A stretch of DNA of 64,000 nucleotides from Curtobacterium sp. MCBA15_012 (GTDB lineage: Bacteria > Actinomycetota > Actinomycetes > Actinomycetales > Microbacteriaceae). The notes below the pieces were generated by a model. That model did no database searches, had not been told where the DNA came from, and worked only from the letters and a program-made list of their open reading frames with translations. This document shows positions 56,402 through 64,000 of the stretch, one piece after another (the stretch's first letter is position 1; each line of letters opens with the position of its first letter). Made by a program: the position numbers and the translations under genes. Where the stretch lies: NCBI RefSeq assembly GCF_001864935.2, contig NZ_CP126267.1, positions 1,302,001 through 1,366,000 of the forward strand. Direction: 5' to 3'.

Positions 56402-56449
56402 TGACGATCTTGGTGCACGGTTCCCGGCGATCGTGCACCGAGAGCGTCA
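56402..56449. repeat. related imperfect hairpin, right of the NERD gene
   Basis: TGACGATCTTGGTGCACGG (left) pairs with TCGTGCACCGAGAGCGTCA (right) with a few mismatches and the same CCCGGC loop as at 55405. It lies between the convergent NERD and SseB-like genes. Confidence 0.8.
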
Positions 56450-56495
56450 CCGCTCGGGCGGAACCGCTGCTCGACGGGAACGATCGGCGAGTGGC

Positions 56496-56924
56496 TCAGC
56501 CCTCCGCGGAGGCCTCGTCGTCCGGGACCGGCCCGCGCAGCTGCGCACGCATGTTCGCGAGGACGTCGGCTTGCAGGAAGTTCGCTGCCTCCGCTCCCGT
56601 CGGGTCGACGACGATGCCGAACTCCTCGGGGAGCGCGGTCACGAGCTCGGACATCGGGACCGGGCGGCCCTCGGTCCCCGGCAGGCCGGCTGCGAGTTCA
56701 GCGGGGTCGGTGAAGACCGGCACGAACGGCAGGTCGCGGATGATGACGTGCGCGATGCTCCCGCCGTCCGGGGTGCCCTCGGGCTTCCACGGCACCCACG
56801 CCGCACTCCGGAGGAACCCCGCGGGCGAGGTCGCCATCCGACGCCGGAGCTCGCCGGCGGCGGTGGGCGGGGCCTTGTCGACGCCCCGACCGAAGGCCGA
56901 CCCGTCCGTCTCGTTCGTGCTCAT
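56496..56924 (-). CDS. SseB-like domain protein
   Basis: The 142-residue protein has the SseB N-terminal-type core: LPFVPVFTDPAELAAGLPG, MSELVTALPEEFGIVVDPTG. SseB-like domains occur in many actinobacteria as stand-alone cytosolic proteins without a settled function. The ATG at 56924 gives the full domain. Confidence 0.75.
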   Translation of the reverse strand: MSTNETDGSAFGRGVDKAPPTAAGELRRRMATSPAGFLRSAAWVPWKPEGTPDGGSIAHVIIRDLPFVPVFTDPAELAAGLPGTEGRPVPMSELVTALPEEFGIVVDPTGAEAANFLQADVLANMRAQLRGPVPDDEASAEG

Positions 56925-56965
56925 CCCGACATGCTGTCACGCCCGCGAGCAGACCCCGACCGGAC

Positions 56966-57631
56966 TCAGGTGCTCCCCGAGGTCGTCGCCGCCGTACTCG
57001 CCGCGATGACCCCGGCCGTCATCGCCGCCGAGGAGTTGATGTCGGCGAGGACCCGGCGGACCGCGGAGGCGATCGCATCGCCCTGCACGACCGAACGGAC
57101 GACGTGCTCGTCGACCCGGCCGAACTCGGCGCGGAGCGTGTCGGTGGCGTCGAGCAGTCCGACGACGGCCGCGACGTAGGGCGACGGAGCAGCCCGGCCG
57201 GACAGGACGTCACCGACGGCCTGTCGGACCTGCGCCTCCGGCAGTGCATCACGCTCCGGGTGTCGGGTCGTCGTGAACACCAAGAGCGTCCGGTGCTCCT
57301 CTTCGGCGAGGATGCCGCGCTTGACGAGCTGGGCGACGACGGCGTCGTGCAGCGGGCGCTTGCCGAGGTGCCGCACCCACCACTTCGCCGGTTTCGGCGG
57401 CGAGCCGGCGATCGACGCCAGCGCGGTGTCGAGGACCTGGTCGGCCGTCGGCACCCCGCTCGCGAGGACGACCTGGTCACCGGACAGCGTGATCGCACCC
57501 CGCAGGGCGAGGTCGGCGAGCACGCCGCCCGCGGTGCCGAGCTCGGTCCGCGTGACGGTCGCGCGGGCACGCCCGTCCGGTGCGATCTGCATGAGCGCGA
57601 ACGCCTGGGGGATCGTCAACAACGCGGCCAT
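56966..57631 (-). CDS. GPP34 (GOLPH3-like) family protein
   Basis: The 221-residue protein matches the bacterial GPP34 family: LLTIPQAFALMQIAPDGRAR, LADLALRGAITLSGDQVVL, KPAKWWVRHLGKRPLHDAVV, LVKRGILAEEEHRTLLVF. In eukaryotes this fold binds phosphoinositide lipids; in bacteria the role is unknown. MAALLTIPQ is used as the start because the upstream open frame is Arg/Gly-rich and atypical. Confidence 0.88.
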   Translation of the reverse strand: MAALLTIPQAFALMQIAPDGRARATVTRTELGTAGGVLADLALRGAITLSGDQVVLASGVPTADQVLDTALASIAGSPPKPAKWWVRHLGKRPLHDAVVAQLVKRGILAEEEHRTLLVFTTTRHPERDALPEAQVRQAVGDVLSGRAAPSPYVAAVVGLLDATDTLRAEFGRVDEHVVRSVVQGDAIASAVRRVLADINSSAAMTAGVIAASTAATTSGST

Positions 57632-57754
57632 GCTCGCAGCGTGCCACACGGGGCGGAGGTGTGTCGCGCCTCCAGTCCGGCAGTGCTCGCGGACGGACGC
57701 GCGCCGGCCGCCGGGGGAACCGTCCCGGTACCCGGCCGCGGGCGGCGGCAGCAC
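57632..57754. other. gap with palindrome half-element
   Basis: About 120 bp contain a right-arm-like CGCGCCTCCAGTCCG at 57665 and GGACGGACGCGCGCC-type debris, but no complete palindrome. Nothing else is supported. Confidence 0.4.
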
Positions 57755-58591
57755 TCAACCGGGCGTCGGGCCCGCGCAGCGGTCGAGGACCCGCGCCATC
57801 GCGTCCCGCTCCGCCGGCGTCACCCACAGGCGGTACGTCGTCTTGACGGCGACCTGGTGCTCGACGTACGTGCAGCGGAAGCCGGTCGCGGCCGGCAGCC
57901 AGGTCGCCGCGTCCCCGGACCGCTTCTGCGCGTTCGAGTGCCCGTCGACTGCGAACAGGTTGGCCGGGTCGTTCGCCAGGGCCTCGCGTTCCTGCAGGCT
58001 GAGCTGCTGCGCGCCGGTCCGCCAGGCGTTCTCGAGGGCGACGACGTGGTCGATCTGCACGAGCGTCGACGTCGTGTTCCCCCGGACGAAGTCGATGTGC
58101 TGGCCGGTGTAGGGCGAGGTGAGCTCACCGCGGAGGACCGTGCACCGCCCCCGGCGCTGGACGTCGACGAGGTCGCGGGCGAGCACGTCGTTGCGGGTGT
58201 CGCAGCCGTTGTGGTCAACGTCGAGCCAGGCGGTGCCGAACTGCGCCACGCGGTCGTAGCCGGTCGCGGGGGCCTTGCCCTTGACGGGGAGGGCCGCCAG
58301 CTGGGTGCGCGCCATCGCGGCGGCGGACGGATCGGCGCCGTCGGTCGGTGCGGCTCCTGTGGCCGCCTCGACGGTCGGTCGGGAGGCCCGGCTCGGCTCG
58401 GTCGCGTCGGGTCCCGTCGAGATCGAGGGTGCGTCGGTCGCGGCCGAGCCGGCACCGGTGTCGTGCAACAGCCAGCCGCCAGCGGTGACCACGACGAGGA
58501 CGATCAGGGAGGTGACCATCGTGCGGGTGCGGCGGCTGCGCAGGGAACGGGTGCTGGTCGTGCGGGAACTGCGGCGTCGGCGGGACGTCAT
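57755..58591 (-). CDS. secreted/membrane-anchored HNH (DUF1524-type) nuclease
   Basis: The 278-residue protein has an Arg/Ser-rich start, one membrane helix (~25-43, VTSLIVLVVVTAGGWLLHD), a Pro/Ala/Thr linker and an HNH/DUF1524 domain at ~95-278: FGTAWLDVDHNGCDTRNDVL, LVQIDHVVALENAWRTGAQQ (His metal site), ANDPANLFAVDGHSNAQKRS (Asn/Asp), and GFRCTYVEHQVAVK. These are extracellular DNases or, in actinobacteria, often annotated as secreted HNH proteins for nutrient DNA. Confidence 0.9.
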   Translation of the reverse strand: MTSRRRRSSRTTSTRSLRSRRTRTMVTSLIVLVVVTAGGWLLHDTGAGSAATDAPSISTGPDATEPSRASRPTVEAATGAAPTDGADPSAAAMARTQLAALPVKGKAPATGYDRVAQFGTAWLDVDHNGCDTRNDVLARDLVDVQRRGRCTVLRGELTSPYTGQHIDFVRGNTTSTLVQIDHVVALENAWRTGAQQLSLQEREALANDPANLFAVDGHSNAQKRSGDAATWLPAATGFRCTYVEHQVAVKTTYRLWVTPAERDAMARVLDRCAGPTPG

Positions 58592-58696
58592 GGGGGATGG
58601 GGCTCCGTGGTGCTGGTGGTGCGGTGGTGCGGACCCGATCGGGCCGAGGACGATCTTGCCGTGCGGCACCGACGTGGCACGGCGTAGACACGGGGC

Positions 58697-59476
58697 ATGA
58701 CCGACTACGCGAACCCGTCCGTACCCGTCGCCGGTGGGTCGATGCCGCTCCTCGGCTTCGGCACCTGGCAGATCCCCGACGCCGGTGCACCCGCCGCCGT
58801 GGGGGCAGCGCTCGAGGCCGGCTACCGGCACATCGACACCGCGACGGGCTACTCCAACCAGCGCGGCGTGGGGAAGGCGCTCGCCGACTCGGGGTTGGCC
58901 CGTGATGACGTCTTCGTGACGACGAAGCTCCCGCCGGACAACGCCGACCGTGTGCGCGAGACGATCGAGGAGAGCCTCGACCAGCTCGGGCTCGATCACC
59001 TGGACCTGTGGCTCGTGCACTGGCCGCCGAACGGCGAGGCCCGCCCGGACGTGTGGGAGCAGGTCGTGCAGGCCCAGACCGACGGACTGACCCGCGCCGT
59101 CGGCGTGAGCAACTACTCGCTCGACCAGATCGACGAGCTCGTCCGGGCGACCGGGACCACCCCCGCGGTGAACCAGATCAAGTGGAGCCCGGTCGAGTTC
59201 GACCGTGCGATCGCCGACGGACTGCGCGAGCGCGGGGTCGTCCTGGAGGGCTACAGCCCCTTCAAGGCGAGCAACCTGCAGGACCCGACGCTCGTCGAGA
59301 TCGCCGAGGCGCACGACGTCGACAGCGCCCAGGTGATCGTCGCGTGGCACGTGGCGCACGAGTTCGTCGTGATCCCGAAGTCGTCGAACCCGGAGCGCAT
59401 CCGGTCGAACGCCGCGGGCGCCCGCATCGAGCTGTCCGCCGACGAGGTCACGCGCATCGACGCCCTCGCTCGCTGA
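58697..59476 (+). CDS. aldo/keto reductase
   Basis: The 259-residue protein follows the AKR5-type pattern: GFGTWQIPDAGAP, YRHIDTATGYSNQRGVGKAL (catalytic Asp, Tyr), VFVTTKLPPDN (Lys), LDLWLVHWP (His), and VVIPKSSNPERIRSNA for NADPH. It should reduce small aldehydes or ketones, such as 2,5-diketogluconate-like sugars. It converges with the SNF2 helicase gene. Confidence 0.95.
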   Translation: MTDYANPSVPVAGGSMPLLGFGTWQIPDAGAPAAVGAALEAGYRHIDTATGYSNQRGVGKALADSGLARDDVFVTTKLPPDNADRVRETIEESLDQLGLDHLDLWLVHWPPNGEARPDVWEQVVQAQTDGLTRAVGVSNYSLDQIDELVRATGTTPAVNQIKWSPVEFDRAIADGLRERGVVLEGYSPFKASNLQDPTLVEIAEAHDVDSAQVIVAWHVAHEFVVIPKSSNPERIRSNAAGARIELSADEVTRIDALAR

Positions 59477-59491
59477 CGGTCCGCGACCCGG

Positions 59492-62400
59492 TCAGGCGAG
59501 CAGGGAGCGGATGTCCTCGGCGCTCAGGTCGTCGGCGAACAGCGCGTCGTCGTCGATCATCGTCGCGAACAGCTCGGCCTTCTTCGCCGCGAGGGCCAGG
59601 ACCTTCTCCTCGATGGTGTCCTCGGCGATGAACCGCTGGACGTTCACCGACCGGGTCTGCCCGATGCGGTGGGTCCGGTCGACGGCCTGCGACTCGGCGG
59701 CCGGGTTCCACCACGGGTCGAGGACGAAGACGGTGTCGGCCTCGGTGAGCGTCAGCCCGAACCCGCCGGCCTTGAGCGAGATGAGGAACGCGGGTGCCGT
59801 GCCGGACCGGAAGCGCTCGATGACCTCGGGGCGCTTCCGGGTCGACCCGTCGAGGTACTCGTAGCCGATCCCGCGTTCGTCGAGGGCCCCGGCGACCATG
59901 CGCAGGAAGGTCGTGAACTGACTGAACACCAGGGCGCGTCGGCCCTCGGCGGCGAGCTGCTCGAGCTCGTCGAGCAGCAGTTCGAGCTTGGCCGAGGTCA
60001 CCGGCTCGTCGGACTCCTGGACGAGCCCGGGGGAGAGCGCGAGCATCCGCAGCAGCGTCAGGGAACGGAACACGATCATCCGGTTCCGCGGCAGGTCGTC
60101 GATGAGGTCGAGGACCTTGAGCCGCTCCCGGTTCAGCGTCCGCTCGTACAGCGCCCGGTGCGCCGGGTCGAGCGTGACGCGCACCACCTGCTCCTGCTTC
60201 GGCGGCAGGTCGGCGGCGACGCTCTCCTTGGTCCGCCGGAGCATGAGCGGGCGGATCCGCCGCCGGAGCCGTGCGGTGAGCTCACGGCGTGCCTCGCCGC
60301 GGAGGTCCGGGGACGCGAGCGGCTTGACGTAGTCGTCGCCGAACCGGGACCACGAGGACAGCAGCCCCGGCGCGACGACGTGGAACAGTGCCCACAGGTC
60401 GGTCAGGCCGTTCTCGAGCGGCGTCCCGGTGATCGCGAACTTCACCGGAGCGGGCAGGTCGACGGCGGCCCGGTGGGTCTGCGACTGCGGGTTCTTGACG
60501 AACTGCGCCTCATCGAGGACGAGCGCCGACCACGGCAGCTCGCGGTACTCGGCGGCGTCGAGTCGGAGCAGTGCGTACGAGGTCACGACGACGTCGCTCG
60601 CGGCCGCCGCCTTCGCCACTCGTGCGTGGTCCTTGATCGACGTCGCGGTGACGGTCGTGACCCGGAGCGACGGCGTGAACCGCGCGGCCTCGAGCGCCCA
60701 GTTGCCGACGACCGAGGTCGGCGCGACGACGAGGAACGGCGGCGCGTCCGGCTCGTCGCGTCGTGCGGCGGCGATCATCGCGAGCACCTGCAGGGTCTTG
60801 CCGAGCCCCATGTCGTCGGCGAGGACACCGCCGACGCCGTGCTCGCGCAGGAACCGCAGCCAGGCGTACCCGGCGTGCTGGTAGGGCCGCAACTCGGCGT
60901 GCACGGTGTCGGGCACGGGCACGTCGTCACCGGGCGGGGTCGCGTCGAGGAGCGCGGCGGCGATGCGTTGCCACCGCCCGTCGTGCTCGGTCTCGTCGGC
61001 GAGCTGGTCGAACTCCGCCCACAGGCCGGCCTGCAGCGGGGTCACGGTGAGGGGCTGGTCGGGCTCCCACTCGTCGAGGTCGCGGGCTTCCTCGATGAGC
61101 TCCTTGAGCCGGTCGAACGCCGGGTCGGCGAGCGACAGGTACGAGTTGTCGACGAGCTTCATCCGCCGGTCGCGCTTCGCGAGCGCCCGGAGCAGCGGCG
61201 TGAACGGCACCTGCTTGCCGTTCACGGTGACGAAGATCCCGAGGTCGAACCAGTCGTGCTTGTCGGACGGCATCGTCGTGACGCGGATGTGCGGCCGTCC
61301 GGTCAGCCGTTCGTACTCGCTGCGCTCGCCCTGCACGACGGTCCGGACGCCCAGACCGGGCAGCGCCGGCAGCAGCTCGGTCGCGAACACCGCGACGTCG
61401 GCGCCGTCGATCGTGCCCTCCTCGAACCAGGCCAGGCCGCCGCCCGGCCCGCCGCCGCCTGGCCGCTCGCCGCCTGACCGCTCGCCGCCTGGCCGCTCGC
61501 CGCCTGGCCCGGCCCCGTCGGGTCCGGTTTGCGTGTCATCGCCGACCCCGCCGGGAGGCCCGTCCTGCGTCCGCGCGTCGGCGTCGGTCGCGGGGACGGC
61601 CGGGTCGTGGGCCGGGTCCGTGTCGTGGGCGTCGTCAGGGTCGGGGTCGTCGGCCGCCCGGAGCCGGCTGAGGTCGGGCAGCGGGCCGTGCAACGCCACG
61701 GGGTCCTTGCGCCCGTCGACGTGCCAGCGCCACTGCAGGTGCACGCGGTCGTCGGTGCGGGGTGCCCGGGCCGGTTCGAACGTCGCCGTCAGGACGAGTT
61801 CGGGTGCCTGTCGCTCCGGCAGCTCGAGCGAGCCGTCGGAGCTGACGAGCCCGAGCGTCCCGCGGAGCCGGGGTGACCAGTCGGCCAGGAACTCGTCGAC
61901 CTCGTCGCTCGGGACCGTCACGCGCGCGCCCTCGACGAGCATGCGGCGCTGGTCCTCGGGCACGAGGCCCGGTGTCGGAGCGAGCGTGACGGAGAACTCG
62001 GGGCTCTCGCGGAACGCGTACACGCCGTGGTCGCCGATCGTGCGGGCGGCGCCGTCGGGCACCGGGCGGCCGTCGACGACCGCCGAGGCACCGATCACGA
62101 GACCGACACCGGACCGGACGGCGTCGAGCAGCACCCGCGCGTCGGCCCCGAGCACCGCGCCGCCCTCGCGCTTGCCGGTGACGAACGCGATCCCGAGCGC
62201 CGGTGCCTGACGCAGGAGCGGCCAGAGCAGGGGACTGCCGAAGTCGTCGAGGTGCACCCAGTCGCTCTCGCCCGGGAGACCCGCGAGCTGTCCGGCGCGG
62301 TGCAGTGCGGCGAACTGCAGGAACCACGCGTGCTGCTCGGGGACCAGCCCGAGCCGGTTGACCGAGTAGGGGAGCGTGCCCCACGTGAGCTGCCCGCGCA

Positions 62401-62956
62401 CCCAGTTGCCCGCGCCGCTGCGCGTGACTGGACGCACCCCGAGCCGCACGCTGCGCGACCGGGTCGGCACCGACCGGCCGGTCTCGCGCGCCCGCGCGGC
62501 GAGCCGGGCGGGCACCGCGTCCCGCAGCTCGAACTGCATGCCGAGCGGGGTGCCCTGCGGACCGGCCACCTGCTCGTCGGCACCGGCGAGGCGGGCGAGG
62601 TCGTGCCTCCAGTCCGGGGTGGGGGCTGGTTGGGCGGAGGTGGGCCGCGGGGTGGTGGTGACCGTCGACAACGCCCGCGCGTTGACGGTGAGGAGCGCCG
62701 CCGCGACGTGCTTGCAGTCGCCCCCGAGCGGACACGTGCACGTGCTGCGCACGGGGCGGACGAAGTCGCCGCGGGCGAGCGTCGTCTCCACACGCAGCTC
62801 GTACGGGTCGTCGGCGGAACCGGACACGCTCGCCGTGATGGTGCCGGAGTCCTCGTGCCAGGTGGCGTCCTCGACCAGGCCCGCACGGACGACGTCGCGG
62901 GCGCGACCGAAGGTCTGCGGTCCGACGAAGCGGATGACGTCGACGGCGTCGATCAT
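59492..62956 (-). CDS. SWIM zinc-finger plus SNF2-family helicase
   Basis: The ~1154-residue protein has an N-terminal SWIM finger (STCTCPLGGDCKHVAAALL, CxC...CxH), a long variable middle, then a full SNF2 ATPase: DDMGLGKTLQVLAM (Walker A, ~715), LDEAQFVKNPQSQTHRA (DEAQ box, ~815), and the helicase C lobe with LVFSQFTTFLRMV and QAVDRTHRIGQTRSVNVQRF. It remodels protein-DNA complexes. A 15-bp repeat (GGERPGGERSGGERPGGG region, 61436-61510) lies in the middle. ATG 62956 is used; GTG 62971 and GTG 63016 are alternatives. Confidence 0.92.
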   Translation of the reverse strand: MIDAVDVIRFVGPQTFGRARDVVRAGLVEDATWHEDSGTITASVSGSADDPYELRVETTLARGDFVRPVRSTCTCPLGGDCKHVAAALLTVNARALSTVTTTPRPTSAQPAPTPDWRHDLARLAGADEQVAGPQGTPLGMQFELRDAVPARLAARARETGRSVPTRSRSVRLGVRPVTRSGAGNWVRGQLTWGTLPYSVNRLGLVPEQHAWFLQFAALHRAGQLAGLPGESDWVHLDDFGSPLLWPLLRQAPALGIAFVTGKREGGAVLGADARVLLDAVRSGVGLVIGASAVVDGRPVPDGAARTIGDHGVYAFRESPEFSVTLAPTPGLVPEDQRRMLVEGARVTVPSDEVDEFLADWSPRLRGTLGLVSSDGSLELPERQAPELVLTATFEPARAPRTDDRVHLQWRWHVDGRKDPVALHGPLPDLSRLRAADDPDPDDAHDTDPAHDPAVPATDADARTQDGPPGGVGDDTQTGPDGAGPGGERPGGERSGGERPGGGGPGGGLAWFEEGTIDGADVAVFATELLPALPGLGVRTVVQGERSEYERLTGRPHIRVTTMPSDKHDWFDLGIFVTVNGKQVPFTPLLRALAKRDRRMKLVDNSYLSLADPAFDRLKELIEEARDLDEWEPDQPLTVTPLQAGLWAEFDQLADETEHDGRWQRIAAALLDATPPGDDVPVPDTVHAELRPYQHAGYAWLRFLREHGVGGVLADDMGLGKTLQVLAMIAAARRDEPDAPPFLVVAPTSVVGNWALEAARFTPSLRVTTVTATSIKDHARVAKAAAASDVVVTSYALLRLDAAEYRELPWSALVLDEAQFVKNPQSQTHRAAVDLPAPVKFAITGTPLENGLTDLWALFHVVAPGLLSSWSRFGDDYVKPLASPDLRGEARRELTARLRRRIRPLMLRRTKESVAADLPPKQEQVVRVTLDPAHRALYERTLNRERLKVLDLIDDLPRNRMIVFRSLTLLRMLALSPGLVQESDEPVTSAKLELLLDELEQLAAEGRRALVFSQFTTFLRMVAGALDERGIGYEYLDGSTRKRPEVIERFRSGTAPAFLISLKAGGFGLTLTEADTVFVLDPWWNPAAESQAVDRTHRIGQTRSVNVQRFIAEDTIEEKVLALAAKKAELFATMIDDDALFADDLSAEDIRSLLA

Positions 62957-63110
62957 CGGGGCGGCTGGCACGGGACCATCGTGCCAGCCGCCACCGACCA
63001 GCAGGATCCTGTCCACACCTTCCCGTTCTGGGGGGCGTCGTCCACAGGGGAACCGGGGCAGGATCAGAGGTGGTCGCGATCGCGGTCGGTCGGGACCGGA
63101 GGGATGGACG

Positions 63111-63560
63111 TTGCTGCACTCGCTGGTCTACATGAGCTCCGCGACCGAGCCCTTCGACGACGACGCGCTCGACGCCGTCCTCGAGCAGGCCCGCGCACGG
63201 AACACCGCCGACGGCCTGACCGGGCTGCTCGTGCACCGCGGCGGTCGCTTCATGCAGCTGCTCGAGGGGCCGCACGACGCCGTCGTGGCCACCTACGCGC
63301 GCATCGTCGGCGACGAACGGCACGACGACGTCCGGCTGCTGGTCGAGGAGTCGATCCACACCCGGCGGTTCCCGGACTGGTCGATGGCGTACGACCGCGA
63401 GGCCGACGGCAACGGCCTGCCCGAGGGGTTCAGCACGTTCCTCGAGGACGGCGACCGCAGTGCCGACGGGAGCCGGCCGCGCGAGCTGCTGCGCTGGTTC
63501 CGCAACCACCCGATGGCCGACCCGACGGCGGCGAAGGGCAAGCACCGGCGCGAGGGGTGA
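63111..63560 (+). CDS. BLUF-domain blue-light sensor
   Basis: The 149-residue protein is a short BLUF photoreceptor: flavin-site Tyr7 (LHSLVYMSSA), Asn31 (ARNTADGLTGLL), Gln49 (GGRFMQLLEG) and Trp in RRFPDWSMAY are all present. It binds FAD and changes conformation in blue light; with only a short tail, it must act through a protein partner. TTG 63111 is chosen because GGAGGG lies 8 nt upstream and LHSLVYMS must begin the domain. It is divergent from the SNF2 gene. Confidence 0.9.
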   Translation: MLHSLVYMSSATEPFDDDALDAVLEQARARNTADGLTGLLVHRGGRFMQLLEGPHDAVVATYARIVGDERHDDVRLLVEESIHTRRFPDWSMAYDREADGNGLPEGFSTFLEDGDRSADGSRPRELLRWFRNHPMADPTAAKGKHRREG

Positions 63561-63625
63561 TGGCCGGCGGGGTCGCGATCCGCTCGTCGGGATCACGCCG
63601 CCTCCGGGCGGGCGATACTGGAGTC

Positions 63626-63931
63626 GTGACGACACTCCGAGGCACGATCCGCTCCACCGAGGTCCGCGACTCCGAGGGCTTCGCCGACTCCGTGGTGACC
63701 GCGAAGGAGACCGCGATTGCTTCGCTCGACATCGACGGGTACGCGCTGACCCAGGCGAACGCCGTCGAGAGCAAGGCCACGGGGGAGACGACGATCCGCG
63801 CGACCGCCCGCTCGACCGCGACGCGTGAGCACGAGGCGTCGGGGCCGGACTACGCGTCGGCGCTCGCCGCCTTCCGCGACTCCGTGCCCGAGGGGTGGCA
63901 GGCGCAGCACGTCTGGGTCGTCGAGGACTGA
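63626..63931 (+). CDS. small conserved hypothetical protein
   Basis: The 101-residue product starts at GTG (MTTLRGTIRSTEVRDSEGFA) and contains Ala/Thr-rich beta-like segments (GETTIRATARSTATREHEAS) ending VPEGWQAQHVWVVED. Coding bias is strong from the GTG on. No family recognised; it follows the BLUF gene by 65 bp. Confidence 0.6.
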   Translation: MTTLRGTIRSTEVRDSEGFADSVVTAKETAIASLDIDGYALTQANAVESKATGETTIRATARSTATREHEASGPDYASALAAFRDSVPEGWQAQHVWVVED

Positions 63932-64000
63932 GCCGGGGACGCGGACGTCCGGGGCGTCGGGGCGGACCCGGGGCGAGGATGTCCGGGTCGTCGAGGACCG

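Overview
This window looks like the chromosome of a high-GC actinobacterium of the family Microbacteriaceae, and most likely Curtobacterium. The basis is the 16S rRNA gene as I remember that genus, the very high GC with strong G/C bias at third codon positions, and gene families typical of the group. It holds one complete rRNA operon (16S-23S-5S, 18.4-23.8 kb, no tRNA in the spacer) and about 55 supportable protein genes. No integrase, transposase or CRISPR array was seen.

Layout. 0-8.5 kb: the tail of an esterase, a lipoprotein, a one-module NRPS-like enzyme (A-T-TE), a six-gene Asp23/Gls24 envelope-stress operon, a RibD-like reductase and a TPR protein. 8.6-18 kb: a Ser/Thr kinase with a C-terminal GAF domain, a methyltransferase, a GntR/DUF1648 pair, an AraC regulator with a Gly-Thr repeat, an alpha/beta hydrolase, an NlpC/P60 protein and rlmN. 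18-24 kb: the rRNA operon. 24-32.5 kb: a UvrA-like ABC protein, an Excalibur lipoprotein, three small membrane proteins, an oxidoreductase, and a divergent SDR/AraC pair. 32.5-41.5 kb: an accessory island. It contains several visibly broken genes, one intact two-gene module with glycine-rich membrane segments, and a lower-GC type II restriction-modification cassette. 41.6-46.9 kb: an NrtR-like Nudix regulator divergent from an ADP-ribosylglycohydrolase, debris of a local duplication, a G1 glutamic peptidase divergent from a lipoprotein, and a DUF4395/thioredoxin pair. 46.9-51.7 kb: Vsr, DUF1653, and a tightly coupled five-gene operon encoding a 41-residue peptide, an ABC ATPase, a small membrane protein, a multi-span permease and an M50-like metalloprotease. 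51.8-64 kb: a RecB-like nuclease/helicase, a NERD protein between two hairpins, SseB-like, GPP34, a secreted HNH nuclease, an aldo/keto reductase, a SWIM-SNF2 helicase, a BLUF photoreceptor and a small conserved protein.

How parts work together. The 48.4-51.7 kb operon looks like a make-process-export unit for a small peptide (bacteriocin or pheromone); it is the best candidate here for an undescribed system. The Nudix regulator/DraG pair shares an intergenic region with two matching 22-bp palindromic sites, which suggests ADP-ribose-responsive control. Many intergenic gaps carry one family of GC-rich palindromes (core GGGAGGCGCG...CGCGCCTCCC). Several lie just after stop codons and probably act as terminators, but one lies inside a coding frame and others form tandem clusters, as REP-type elements do.
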